Assembly: GCF_001612785.1 (NCBI RefSeq)
Contig: NZ_BDBC01000044.1
Span: forward strand, 1 to 58,601
Source: Nocardia beijingensis NBRC 16342
GTDB lineage: Bacteria; Actinomycetota; Actinomycetes; Mycobacteriales; Mycobacteriaceae
DNA length: 58,601 bases
Direction: 5' to 3'
Shown here piece after piece: positions 8,900 to 18,326 of this stretch. A program made the translations under genes and the position numbers. Position 1 is the first letter of the stretch; the number at the start of each line of letters is the position of its first letter. The notes under the pieces were generated by a model. The model was given only the letters and a program-made list of their open reading frames with translations. It was not told where the DNA came from and ran no database searches.

Positions 8900-9726
8900 C
8901 GGTTGCCTTCCTCGTCGCTGGGTGTGTCGGTCCCGTCCGGTGCGGGCGTGGTGCCGACCGAGATGACGGCCGCTTCGGTGAGCGCCCTGGTGCGGCGATG
9001 CCGCAGGATGGTGCTGACCGACAGTTCCTCGAACGACCCGTCGGGCAGCCGCGCGGGGATGTCCACGGCGTTGTGCCTGGCGTAGACGCCGGGGGTGGGC
9101 AGCGGTGTGGCGCGGTGGCCTTGCTCGCGGAACCGCCGCCGCGAGAGCTCCCGCTGATCGGTGCGGGGGCCGAAGTGCTCGCGGTGGGCGAGCACCATGG
9201 CGCCGATGGTGGCGGTGATCAGCAGGGCGCCGGTGAGTTCGAAGGCCCACACGTAGCGCAGGAAGATCAGCTCGGCCAGTTCGGCGATCACATTGCGGCC
9301 GGGAAAACCTCTGGCGGGGAAGGTGATTCCGGATTCGCGCACGCCGTGGGCGATGCCGCTGCTGAGCAGCAGGCCGAAGCCGACGCCGACCGCGGCGGCG
9401 GCGAGCCGCTGGCCGCGGATGGTCTCCTTCAGGGATTCGGCGGAGTCGACGCCGACGAGCATCAGTACGAACAGGAACAGCATCATCACCGCGCCGGTGT
9501 AGACCACGATCTGCACGACGCCGAGGAACAACGCGTCCTGGGCGATGTAGAACGCGGCCAGCGCGATCATCGTGGCGGCCAGGCACAGTGCGGAGTGCAC
9601 CGCCTTGGGGGCGAACACCATGCCGAGCGCGCCGAGCACGGCCAGCGGGGCGAGGATCCAGAACTGGACGGTCTCACCGGTGGAGGCGCGGGTCAGTGGC
9701 TCCGCGGCCAGGATCAGTTCGGTCAC
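8896..9726 (-). CDS. nuoJ: NADH-quinone oxidoreductase subunit J
   Basis: A 276-residue complex I membrane subunit. The first 180 residues hold five hydrophobic helices, including the conserved VQIVVYTGAVMMLFLFVLML segment whose pi-bulge helix moves during turnover. The remaining 90 residues are a hydrophilic tail (from about HREHFGPRTDQREL) that is longer than in proteobacterial NuoJ and seen in related actinobacteria. The start is GTG at 9726, overlapping the preceding stop. Confidence 0.96.
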   Translation of the reverse strand: MTELILAAEPLTRASTGETVQFWILAPLAVLGALGMVFAPKAVHSALCLAATMIALAAFYIAQDALFLGVVQIVVYTGAVMMLFLFVLMLVGVDSAESLKETIRGQRLAAAAVGVGFGLLLSSGIAHGVRESGITFPARGFPGRNVIAELAELIFLRYVWAFELTGALLITATIGAMVLAHREHFGPRTDQRELSRRRFREQGHRATPLPTPGVYARHNAVDIPARLPDGSFEELSVSTILRHRRTRALTEAAVISVGTTPAPDGTDTPSDEEGNR

Positions 9727-11615
9727 CGTGTCGCTCCTTCCGCACCGGCGGCGGCGGGTTTGCGGGGCGCGTCGGTCGCCGTGGCTCCGCTGGTGGCCGG
9801 CGCGGCGCCGGGCACGCGGCCGAGGTAGTAGTCCGCCTCGTCCGCGCCGGGGTGCATGGCGTGCGGCGGCGCGGTCATTCCCGGCTGCAGCGGGGCGAGC
9901 AAGCGGTCCTTCTCGTAGATCAGATCGGCCCGGTTGTCGTCGGTCATCTCGTAGTCGTTGGTCATCGTCAGCGCCCGGGTGGGGCAGGCTTCGATGCACA
10001 AGCCGCAACCGATGCAGCGCAGATAGTTGATCTGATAGACCCGGCCGTATCGTTCACCGGGCGAATACCGTTCGGTCTCGGTGTTGTCGGCGCCCTCGAC
10101 GTAGATCGCGTCGGCGGGGCAGGCCCACGCGCACAGCTCGCAGCCGATGCACTTCTCCAAGCCGTCGGGATGCCGGTTGAGCTGGTGCCTGCCGTGGTAG
10201 CGCGGCGCGGTCGGCGTCTTCTGCTCGGGATAGAACTCGGTGTTCGGCTTCTTGAACATGGTGCCTGCGGTGACCGCGAACCCGGCCAGCGGCTCGAACA
10301 ACCCCGCTTTGGCGCGGGTGGCGTCGCGGGCGTGCGCGTCGGCGGGCAGCGGCGGAACCGGGAAGCCGAGGAAGACCGTCGAGTCGGTGTCGGCCGTGGT
10401 CACGGGTTCTTCGATCGCTGGGGGCGCCGCCTGCGCCCGGCCGGCCCGCAGGAACTGCAACACCAGCAGGCCGGTGATGACCAGGCCGCCGATCACCAGG
10501 ATGGGGGTTTGCACCCGGTAGCCCTCGGCCTGCAGCACCCGCGCGGTCGCCACCACCATGACCCAGGCCAGCGAGGTCGGGATCAGCAGTTTCCAGCCGA
10601 GATTCATGAACTGGTCGTAGCGCAGCCGGGGCAGCGTGCCGCGCAGCCAGATGAAGACGAACAGGAACGTCCAGACCTTCGCGGTGAACCACAGCACCGG
10701 CCACCAGCCGGAATTCGCGCCGTCCCACATGTTCAACGGCCACGGCGCGTGCCAGCCGCCCAAGAACAGGGTGGTGGCCAGCGCGGACACCGTCCCCATG
10801 TTGACGTACTCGGCCAGCATGAACATCGCGAACTTGAGCGAGGAGTACTCGGTGTGGAAGCCGCCGACCAGCTCGCCTTCTGCCTCGGGCAGGTCGAACG
10901 GCGCGCGGTTGGTCTCGCCGACCATCGAGACGCAGTAGATCAGGAACGACGGCAGCAGCAGGAACACATACCAGGTGCCTTCCTGCGCGGACACGATGCC
11001 TGAGGTGGCCATGGTGCCCGTGAGCAGGAACACCGTCGCGAAGCACAGCGCCATCGCGATCTCGTAGGAGATGACCTGCGCGGTGGAACGCAGCCCGCCC
11101 AGCAGCGGGTAGGTGGAGCCCGACGACCATCCGGCCAGCACGATGCCGTAGACGCCGATGGAGGTGATCGCGAGGATGTACAGCACCGCCACCGGCAGAT
11201 CGGTCAGCTGCAGCGGGGTGGTGACACCGAAGAAGGACACCTCGGGCCCGAAGGGGATGACCGCGAACGCCATGAACGCGGGCACCACCGAGATGACCGG
11301 CGCGAGAATGTAGATCGGCTTGTCCACGATCGCCGGGACGATGTCCTCTTTGAGGGCCATCTTCACGCCGTCGGCGATGCTCTGCAACGAGCCGAACGGC
11401 CCGGTGCGGTTCGGGCCGATGCGCATCTGCATGCGCGCCACGATCTTTCGTTCCGCCAGCACCGCGACCAGCGGAATCAGCATCAGGTAGACGAAGACCG
11501 CCAGCGCCTTGACGACCACGAGCCACAATGGGTCGTGCCCGAAGCCCGCGGGTGCGTAGGGATCGGAAGCGGCGTCGGTCACCGTGGACGCCAGGACGAG
11601 CGCGAGATCACTCAT
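9723..11615 (-). CDS. nuoH-nuoI: Fused NADH-quinone oxidoreductase subunits H and I
   Basis: One uninterrupted 630-residue frame carries two complex I subunits that are normally separate. Residues 1 to about 425 are NuoH, the eight-helix quinone-site subunit (AERKIVARMQMRIGPNRTGP, ETNRAPFDLPEAEGELV) ending in the usual FPVPPLP. Residues about 437-630 are NuoI, with two 4Fe-4S motifs: Cys489/492/495/499 and Cys534/537/540/544. The roughly 12-residue linker (ADAHARDATRAK) has no stop and no ATG or GTG; a TTG at GLFEPL is the only candidate separate NuoI start. Either a true fusion, a TTG-initiated nuoI, or a sequencing error that joined two frames. The ATG overlaps nuoG by eight bases. Confidence 0.93.
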   Translation of the reverse strand: MSDLALVLASTVTDAASDPYAPAGFGHDPLWLVVVKALAVFVYLMLIPLVAVLAERKIVARMQMRIGPNRTGPFGSLQSIADGVKMALKEDIVPAIVDKPIYILAPVISVVPAFMAFAVIPFGPEVSFFGVTTPLQLTDLPVAVLYILAITSIGVYGIVLAGWSSGSTYPLLGGLRSTAQVISYEIAMALCFATVFLLTGTMATSGIVSAQEGTWYVFLLLPSFLIYCVSMVGETNRAPFDLPEAEGELVGGFHTEYSSLKFAMFMLAEYVNMGTVSALATTLFLGGWHAPWPLNMWDGANSGWWPVLWFTAKVWTFLFVFIWLRGTLPRLRYDQFMNLGWKLLIPTSLAWVMVVATARVLQAEGYRVQTPILVIGGLVITGLLVLQFLRAGRAQAAPPAIEEPVTTADTDSTVFLGFPVPPLPADAHARDATRAKAGLFEPLAGFAVTAGTMFKKPNTEFYPEQKTPTAPRYHGRHQLNRHPDGLEKCIGCELCAWACPADAIYVEGADNTETERYSPGERYGRVYQINYLRCIGCGLCIEACPTRALTMTNDYEMTDDNRADLIYEKDRLLAPLQPGMTAPPHAMHPGADEADYYLGRVPGAAPATSGATATDAPRKPAAAGAEGATR

Positions 11616-14145
11616 GGCGGTGCTCCTTCATCCTCTCGTCGGCGTGCCGCAGCTGCACGATCGCGCCGGGCTGGACGCCGAGCTGCTCGGCGATGGAGCA
11701 GCCGGGCGAGTGCTGCGGCAGCCAGACCACGCGGTCGGGCAGGTCGCTGATCATCAGGGGGAGCGTGACCGCGCCGCGGCTGGTGGCGACGGTGACCGGA
11801 TCGTCGGGCTGCACGCCGATCTCGGCGGCGGTGGCCGCCGACAGGCGAACGACGGGAGGCCGGGCGATGCCCGCGAGGTTCGGTTCACCGTCCTGCATGC
11901 GTCCCTCGTCCAGCAGCATGCGCCAGCTGGCGAGCACCGCCGTTCCCGGTTCCAGTGGCGGCAGCGGGTTCGGCGCGTGGGTGGGGGCGGTGACGGGCGC
12001 GCCGTCCCACGCGCCGAGTTCGTCGAGTTCGGCGCGGGCGGATTCGATATTGGGCAGACCCAGGCGCACCGACATCTCGGCGGCGATGGCGTGCAGCACG
12101 CGCTGATCCGACAGCGGCGCGGCCTGGCGGCGCACCATGTCGTCGCCGAGCGCGGCGGCGAACGGGCGCGGCCTGCCCTCCCAGGTGCGGAAGGTGCCGG
12201 ACTTCTCCATCGCCGTGGCCACGGGGAACACCACGTCGGCGCGTTCGGTGACGGCGCTGCGGCGCAGTTCCAGGCTGACCACGAACCTGGCGGCGTCGAT
12301 GGCGGCCAGCGCGGCGGCCGGATCGGGCAGGTCGGCGACGTCGACTCCGCCGATGACCAGCGCGCCGAGGCCGGGCGCGGCCTCCAGGATGGCGGTCGTG
12401 TCGCGGCCTGCGCCCACCGGCAGTTCCGGCACGTTCCACACGGCCCTGACCTGTTGACGGGCACGGGGATCGGCGACCGGCCTGCCGCCGGGAAGCAGGC
12501 CGGGCATGGCGCCCGCTTCGACCGCGCCGCGTTCACCCGCCCGGCGCGGCACCCAGGCGAGGGCGGCGCCGGTCTCCTCGGCCAGACGCACCGCGGCCGA
12601 CAACGCGCCCGCGACGGCCGCCATGCGCTCGCCGACCATGATCACCGCACCGGGTTCGCGCAGCAGCCGGGCCAGATCGGCCAGCTGGGCGGGATCCGCC
12701 CCGGGCGTGGTGATCTCGCCGGTGCGGATCGCGTCGAGCAGATGCGGTTCGGCGCCCGGCACAGCGCGCATCAGCCGTCCGGACATGCGCTCGAGCCCCC
12801 GCGAGGAGTACGGCGCCACCGCGTAGATCGGCAGGCCCCGCTTGCGGGCGGCCTTGCGCAACCGCAGGTAGACGATCGGCGACTCTTCTTCGGGTTCGAA
12901 TCCGACGAGCAGCACGACCGGCGCGGCCTCCATGCTCTCGTAGGTGACCGCGGGATCCCGGCCCGCGACGCGGGCGGCGAGGAAGTCGGCCTCCTCCGCC
13001 GAATGCGCGCGGGAGCGGAAGTCGATGTCGTTGGTGCCGAGGGCGACTCGCGCGAACTTCGCGTAGGCGTAGGCGTCCTCCTCGGTGACCCTGCCGCCGA
13101 CCAGGACTCCTGCGTTGCCGAAGGACGCGGCCAGTCCTTCCGCGGCCGCGGCCAGCGCCTGCGACCACGAAGCCGGGGCGAGTTCGCCGTCCCAGCCGCG
13201 CACCAGGGGGGTGGTGAGCCGGTCGGGCTCGGTGGCGTAGGTAAAGGCCCACCGGCCCTTGTCGCAGTTCCACTCCTCGTTGACCTGCGGGTCGTCCCCG
13301 GCCAGCCGGCGCAGGACCTTGCCGCGGCGGTGGTCGGTGCGCTGGGCGCAGCCGGAGGCGCAGTGCTCGCAGACGTTCGGGCTGGACACCAGGTCGAACG
13401 GACGCGCCCGGAATCGGTAGGCGGTGCCGGTGAGCGCGCCGACCGGGCAGATCTGCACGGTGTTGCCGGAGAAGTAGGAGTCCAGCGGTTCGGCCTGCGC
13501 GGTGCCGACCTGTTGCAGCGCGCCGCGATCCATCAGTTCGATGAACGGATCGCCCGCGACCTGCTGGGAGAAACGGGTGCAGCGGGCGCAGAGCACGCAG
13601 CGTTCCCGGTCCAGCAACACGGCCGTGGACAGCGGAATCGGTTTGGGGTAGGTGCGTTTGCGGCCGTCGAACCGGGATTCGGCGCGGCCGGTGGACATCG
13701 CCTGGTTCTGCAGCGGGCACTCGCCGCCCTTGTCGCAGACCGGACAGTCGAGCGGATGGTTGATCAGCAGCAGCTCCATCACGCCCTCCTGCGCCTTGTC
13801 GGCGGCGGGAGAGGTGAGCTGGGTGCGCACCACCATGCCGTCGGCGACGGCCATCGTGCAGGAGGCGACCGGCTTGCGCTGCCCTTCGACTTCCACGAGG
13901 CACTGGCGGCAGGCGCCGACCGGGTCGAGCAGCGGATGGTCGCAGAAGCGGGGGATCTGGATGCCGATCAGTTCGGCGGCCCGGATCAGCAGGGTGCCGG
14001 GCGGCACGCTGACGGCGGTGTCGTCGATGGTCACGGTCACCAGGTCGGCGGGCGCGGGGCCGCCGTTGTCGTCACGCACGGTGGCGGGCCCGCTCGTCGC
14101 CCGGCCGCCACCCCTGATCGCATCGCTGCGCGATACCGGTTTCAT
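11608..14145 (-). CDS. nuoG: NADH-quinone oxidoreductase subunit G
   Basis: An 845-residue subunit of the peripheral arm. The N-terminal 2Fe-2S domain uses Cys68, Cys79, Cys82 and Cys96; the next cluster uses His130, Cys134, Cys137 and Cys143 (HPLDCPVCDKGGECPLQ), then a 4Fe-4S motif in RERCVLCARCTRF. The remainder is a molybdopterin-oxidoreductase-like fold (VCEHCASGCAQRTD onward) without known cofactor role. The start ATG at 14145 overlaps the nuoF stop (ATGA), which decides against the longer open frame upstream. Confidence 0.97.
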   Translation of the reverse strand: MKPVSRSDAIRGGGRATSGPATVRDDNGGPAPADLVTVTIDDTAVSVPPGTLLIRAAELIGIQIPRFCDHPLLDPVGACRQCLVEVEGQRKPVASCTMAVADGMVVRTQLTSPAADKAQEGVMELLLINHPLDCPVCDKGGECPLQNQAMSTGRAESRFDGRKRTYPKPIPLSTAVLLDRERCVLCARCTRFSQQVAGDPFIELMDRGALQQVGTAQAEPLDSYFSGNTVQICPVGALTGTAYRFRARPFDLVSSPNVCEHCASGCAQRTDHRRGKVLRRLAGDDPQVNEEWNCDKGRWAFTYATEPDRLTTPLVRGWDGELAPASWSQALAAAAEGLAASFGNAGVLVGGRVTEEDAYAYAKFARVALGTNDIDFRSRAHSAEEADFLAARVAGRDPAVTYESMEAAPVVLLVGFEPEEESPIVYLRLRKAARKRGLPIYAVAPYSSRGLERMSGRLMRAVPGAEPHLLDAIRTGEITTPGADPAQLADLARLLREPGAVIMVGERMAAVAGALSAAVRLAEETGAALAWVPRRAGERGAVEAGAMPGLLPGGRPVADPRARQQVRAVWNVPELPVGAGRDTTAILEAAPGLGALVIGGVDVADLPDPAAALAAIDAARFVVSLELRRSAVTERADVVFPVATAMEKSGTFRTWEGRPRPFAAALGDDMVRRQAAPLSDQRVLHAIAAEMSVRLGLPNIESARAELDELGAWDGAPVTAPTHAPNPLPPLEPGTAVLASWRMLLDEGRMQDGEPNLAGIARPPVVRLSAATAAEIGVQPDDPVTVATSRGAVTLPLMISDLPDRVVWLPQHSPGCSIAEQLGVQPGAIVQLRHADERMKEHRHE

Positions 14146-15464
14146 CGGACCTCTTCTCCTGACTCCGCCCATGCCGTGCTGCGCGCCGGGTCGAACGGGC
14201 AGCCGCCCAGCCGCAGGTGTTCGGCGTACTCCGCGCGGAAGTACTTCAGCGAGGAGACGATCGGGCTGGCCGCGCCGTCGCCGAGGGCGCAGAACGACTT
14301 GCCGTTGATGGTGTCGCTGATGTCGAGCAGCTTGTCCAGGTCGGACGCGACGCCGGTGCCTGCCTCGATGCGTTGCAGCAGCTGCACCAGCCAGTAGGTG
14401 CCCTCCCGGCACGGGGTGCACTTGCCGCAGGACTCGTGCGCGTAGAACTCCGTCCAGCGCAGCACGGCCCGCACCACGCAAGTGGTGTCGTCGAAGATCT
14501 GCAAAGCCTTGGTGCCGAGCATGGACCCCGCGCCCGCGACGCCCTCGTAGTCGAGCGGCACGTCGAGGTGTTCCTCGGTGAACAGTGGTGTCGACGAGCC
14601 GCCCGGGGTCCAGAACTTCACCCGGTGCCCGGCGCGCACGCCACCCGCGTAGCCGAGCAGCTCGCGCAACGTGACGCCCAGCGGCGCCTCGTACTGCCCC
14701 GGCCGCGTCACGTGACCCGACAGCGAGTAAAGGGTGAAGCCGGGCGATCGCTCACTGCCCATGGAGCGGAACCACGCGATGCCGTTGCGGATGATGGGCG
14801 GCACGCTGGCGATGGACTCCACGTTGTTCACCACGGTCGGGCAGGCGTACAGGCCTGCGACGGCGGGGAACGGCGGGCGCAGCCGAGGCTGGCCGCGGCG
14901 GCCTTCCAGCGAGTCCAGCAGCGCGGTCTCCTCACCGCAGATGTAGGCGCCCGCTCCCGCGTGCACGATCAGTTCCAGGTCGTAGCCGGAGCCGAGGATG
15001 TCGTGACCGAGGAAACCCGCTTCGTAGGCCTGGGCCACCGCGGCTTGCAGCCGCCGGAGCACCGGAACCACCTCGCCGCGCAGGTAGATGAAGGCGTGCG
15101 CCGCGCGGATGGCGTAGGCGGCGATGACGACGCCTTCGATCAGCGCGTGCGGAGCGGCCAGCATGAGCGGAATGTCCTTGCAGGTGCCGGGTTCCGACTC
15201 GTCGGCGTTCACCACTAGGTAGTGCGGTTTGGTCACGCCGTCGGGTCCGGGGCCCTGCGGGATGAAGCTCCATTTCATGCCGGTGGGGAAGCCGGCGCCA
15301 CCACGCCCGCGCAGGCCCGCGTCCTTGACCGTCTGGATGACCTGATCCGGCTCCATCCGCAGTGCGGTGCGTAGCGCCTGATACCCGTCGTGGCGCAGGT
15401 AGGTGTCCATCGTCCAGGACTGCGGATCGTCCCAGTAGGTGCTCAACACCGGGGTGAGGGTCAT
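14142..15464 (-). CDS. nuoF: NADH-quinone oxidoreductase subunit F (FMN/NADH site)
   Basis: The 440-residue NADH-oxidising flavoprotein subunit of complex I. The glycine-rich GRGGAGFPTGMKWSF segment binds NADH/FMN, and Cys346, Cys349, Cys352 (ESCGKCTPCREG) with Cys392 hold the N3 4Fe-4S cluster. Length is typical. It overlaps nuoE upstream and nuoG downstream by four bases each. Confidence 0.98.
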   Translation of the reverse strand: MTLTPVLSTYWDDPQSWTMDTYLRHDGYQALRTALRMEPDQVIQTVKDAGLRGRGGAGFPTGMKWSFIPQGPGPDGVTKPHYLVVNADESEPGTCKDIPLMLAAPHALIEGVVIAAYAIRAAHAFIYLRGEVVPVLRRLQAAVAQAYEAGFLGHDILGSGYDLELIVHAGAGAYICGEETALLDSLEGRRGQPRLRPPFPAVAGLYACPTVVNNVESIASVPPIIRNGIAWFRSMGSERSPGFTLYSLSGHVTRPGQYEAPLGVTLRELLGYAGGVRAGHRVKFWTPGGSSTPLFTEEHLDVPLDYEGVAGAGSMLGTKALQIFDDTTCVVRAVLRWTEFYAHESCGKCTPCREGTYWLVQLLQRIEAGTGVASDLDKLLDISDTINGKSFCALGDGAASPIVSSLKYFRAEYAEHLRLGGCPFDPARSTAWAESGEEVR

Positions 15465-16228
15465 CGCAGGTCCTCCGCGTCGGCTTCCGCCGCGGGCGCG
15501 CGCATGCCCTGCTCGCGGGCGACCCGCAGACCGGCGAGCGTCGCGTCACCGGCCGCGCCGTCGAGCACACCGGGGCGCTCGTCGGGGAACCCAGCGAGGA
15601 TGCGCGCGGTCTGCTTGAACGTGCACAGCGGCGCGCCCCTGGTGGGGGTGACCTGTTGTCCGGCCCGCAGCGCGTCCACCAGTGCCTGTGCGGACTCGGG
15701 GGTCTGGTTGTCGAAGAACTCCCAGTTCACCATGATCACCGGCGCGAAGTCGCAGGCCGCGTTGCACTCGACGTGCTCGAGCGTGATCGACCCGTCCGCC
15801 GTGGTGTCGCCGTGCCCGATGCCGAGGTGGCGCTCGAGCGCGGCGAGGATGGCGTCACCGCCCATGACCGCGCAGAGGGTGTTGGTGCAGACGCCGACGT
15901 GGTAGTCACCGGTGGGTGTGCGCCGGAACATCGAATAGAAGGTGGCGACCGCGGTGACTTCGGCGCCGGTCAGGCCCAATTGCTCGGCGCAGAACTCGAT
16001 TCCGGTGCCCGTGACGTAGCCCTCCTCGGACTGCACCAGGTGCAGCAGGGGCAGCAGCGCCGAACGCGGATGCGGGTAGCGCGCGATGATCTCCTTGGCG
16101 TCGGTCTCGAGCCGTTCGCGCACGAAGGGCTGATAGGGCTCGGGGCGGGTACTGAGCTTCAGCAGGACTTGCGTCCCGCCGGTCGCGTAGCCGCCGTTGG
16201 GGGTCTCGCCGTGCGTTGCCGGGTTCAT
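15461..16228 (-). CDS. nuoE: NADH-quinone oxidoreductase subunit E
   Basis: A 255-residue thioredoxin-fold subunit with the 2Fe-2S ligands in GVCTNTLC and VECNAAC. The start ATG at 16228 (MNPATHGETPNGG) overlaps the nuoD stop by four bases. The C-terminal 40 residues after the ferredoxin-like fold (LDGAAGDATLAGLRVAREQG) are an actinobacterial extension. Confidence 0.97.
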   Translation of the reverse strand: MNPATHGETPNGGYATGGTQVLLKLSTRPEPYQPFVRERLETDAKEIIARYPHPRSALLPLLHLVQSEEGYVTGTGIEFCAEQLGLTGAEVTAVATFYSMFRRTPTGDYHVGVCTNTLCAVMGGDAILAALERHLGIGHGDTTADGSITLEHVECNAACDFAPVIMVNWEFFDNQTPESAQALVDALRAGQQVTPTRGAPLCTFKQTARILAGFPDERPGVLDGAAGDATLAGLRVAREQGMRAPAAEADAEDLR

Positions 16229-17550
16229 CGGTCCACTCCGCCCATGACGGGGTCGATGCTGGCGACCGAGGCGATGACGTCGGCGACCATGCCGCCCTCG
16301 CACATCGCCGCGACCGCTTGCAGATTGGTGAACGAGGGGTCGCGATAGTGCACCCGGTACGGCCGGGTGCCGCCGTCGCTGACCATGTGCACGCCCAGCT
16401 CGCCGCGCGGTGACTCCACGGCCGCGTACACCTGGCCCGCAGGCACGCGGATGCCTTCGGTGACCAGCTTGAAGTGGTGGATCAGGCCCTCCATGGACGT
16501 GCCCATGATCTTGCCGATGTGCGCGGGGGAGTTACCCAGTCCGTCGGCGCCGAGTTGCAGGTCGGCGGGCCAGGCGATCTTCTTGTCGTCGATCATCACC
16601 GGGCCCGGCCGGAGCCGGTCCAGGCACTGCTCGACGATCTTCAGCGATTCCTTCATCTCCTCCACCCGGATGACGTAGCGGCCGTAGCAGTCGCATCCGG
16701 TGGTGGTGGGGACATCGAATTCGTAGTTCTCGTAGCCGCAGTAGGGCTGGGCTTTGCGCAGGTCGTGCGGCAGGCCGGTGGCGCGGAGCACGGGGCCGGT
16801 GATGCCGAGGGCCATGCAGCCCTGCAGGTCGAGATAGCCGATGTTCTGAGTGCGTGCCTTCCAGATCGGGTTGGCGGTGAGCAGGTGCTCCATGTCGCGC
16901 AGCCGTTTGGGCAGCAGCGCGAGCAGTTCGCGCACCTTGGTGACGCCGTTGTCGGGCAGGTCCTGGGCCAAGCCGCCGGGGCGGATGAACGCGTGGTTCA
17001 TGCGCAGACCGGTGATCGTCTCGAACACGTCGAGGATCAACTCGCGTTCGCGGAAGCCGAACAGCATCGGCGTCAGCGCGCCGAGCTCCATGCCGCCGGT
17101 GGCGAGGGCGACCAGGTGCGAGGAGATGCGGTTGAGCTCCATCAGCAGCACGCGCACGATCGTGGCGCGCTCTGGGATCTGTTCGGTGATGTCGAGCAGC
17201 TTCTCCACGCCGAGGCAGTACGCCGTCTCGTTGAAGAACGGCGACAGGTAGTCCATCCGGGTGACGAAGGTGACGCCCTGGGTCCAGTTGCGGAATTCGA
17301 GGTTCTTCTCGATTCCGGTGTGCAGGTAGCCGATGCCGCAGCGGGCTTCGGTGACCGTTTCGCCTTCGATCTCCAGGATCAGCCGCAGCACACCGTGGGT
17401 GGACGGATGCTGCGGGCCCATGTTGACGACGATGCGTTCTTCGCCCGCGCCGGACAGCGTCTCGGCCACCTGGTCCCAGTCCTGCCCCGCGACGGTGACC
17501 GTGGCGGGCTCGGGCGCGGTGACCTCGGGTTCGGTGTCGGTGTCGTGCAT
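16225..17550 (-). CDS. nuoD: NADH-quinone oxidoreductase subunit D
   Basis: A 441-residue subunit related to the large subunit of NiFe hydrogenases, lining the quinone cavity. The conserved MGPQHPSTHGVLRL near the N-terminus carries the quinone-site histidine, and the C-terminus (ASVASIDPVMGGVDR) is the standard family ending. ATG at 17550 shares one base with the nuoC stop (TGATG). Confidence 0.98.
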   Translation of the reverse strand: MHDTDTEPEVTAPEPATVTVAGQDWDQVAETLSGAGEERIVVNMGPQHPSTHGVLRLILEIEGETVTEARCGIGYLHTGIEKNLEFRNWTQGVTFVTRMDYLSPFFNETAYCLGVEKLLDITEQIPERATIVRVLLMELNRISSHLVALATGGMELGALTPMLFGFRERELILDVFETITGLRMNHAFIRPGGLAQDLPDNGVTKVRELLALLPKRLRDMEHLLTANPIWKARTQNIGYLDLQGCMALGITGPVLRATGLPHDLRKAQPYCGYENYEFDVPTTTGCDCYGRYVIRVEEMKESLKIVEQCLDRLRPGPVMIDDKKIAWPADLQLGADGLGNSPAHIGKIMGTSMEGLIHHFKLVTEGIRVPAGQVYAAVESPRGELGVHMVSDGGTRPYRVHYRDPSFTNLQAVAAMCEGGMVADVIASVASIDPVMGGVDR

Positions 17551-18326
17551 CAGCTGTATGCCCTCCGCTCGTCGGGCGGCGGGATGCGCGCGCCCTTGTA
17601 TTCGACCGGGATCCCGCCGAGCGGGTAGTCCTTGCGCTGGGGGTGGCCGCGCCAGTCGTCCGGCATGGTGATCCGGGTCAGCGAGGGGTGCCCGTCGAAC
17701 CGGATGCCGAAGAAGTCGTATGTCTCGCGCTCGTGCCAGTCGGTGGTGGGATACACCTCGTAGAGCGAGGGAATGTGCGGGTCGGCGTCCGGCGCGGCGA
17801 CCTCCACCCGTAGGCGGCGGTTGTGCGTGATCGACATGAGGTGATAGACCGCGTGGAGTTCACGGCCGGAATCCTCCGGATAGTGCACGCCGTTCACGCC
17901 GAGGCAGAGTTCGAAACGCAGCGCGGGATCGTCGCGCAGCGCGCGGGCCACCGCGGGCAGCTGCTCCCGGCGCACGTGCAGGGTGAGTTCGCCGCGGAAG
18001 ACGATCACCTTCTCCAGCGCCGCCTCCGGAGGGGAGCCGGTGGCGGTGAGCGCGGCGCGCAGCGCGTCGACCACCTCGTCGAAGTACCCGCCGTAGGGTG
18101 GCGGCGTGCCGCCGGGCAGGGTGACCGGGCGGACCAGGCGGCCGTAGCCGGAGGTGTCGCCGGTGCCGGTGACGCCGAACATGCCGCGGCGCACACCGAT
18201 GACGTCGGTCTCCTGCGGTGCGGAATCCTCGTCCGGCAGTGTGCCTTCCGGGCCCGCGGTGGCCGCGGCATCGATCGCGTCGTGCGCGGGCGGGGTCTCG
18301 GTGTCGTCAGGGGTGTCGAAGGTCAT
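17550..18326 (-). CDS. nuoC: NADH-quinone oxidoreductase subunit C
   Basis: A 258-residue subunit bridging the peripheral modules. The core begins near LEKVIVFRGELTLHV and includes the signature ERETYDFFGIRFDGHP and GHPQRKDYPLGG. The first 90 residues are hydrophilic and low in complexity (DTPDDTETPPAHDAIDAA), as in related actinobacteria. The ATG at 18326 overlaps the nuoB stop (ATGA) and was chosen over upstream open frame. Confidence 0.96.
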   Translation of the reverse strand: MTFDTPDDTETPPAHDAIDAAATAGPEGTLPDEDSAPQETDVIGVRRGMFGVTGTGDTSGYGRLVRPVTLPGGTPPPYGGYFDEVVDALRAALTATGSPPEAALEKVIVFRGELTLHVRREQLPAVARALRDDPALRFELCLGVNGVHYPEDSGRELHAVYHLMSITHNRRLRVEVAAPDADPHIPSLYEVYPTTDWHERETYDFFGIRFDGHPSLTRITMPDDWRGHPQRKDYPLGGIPVEYKGARIPPPDERRAYS

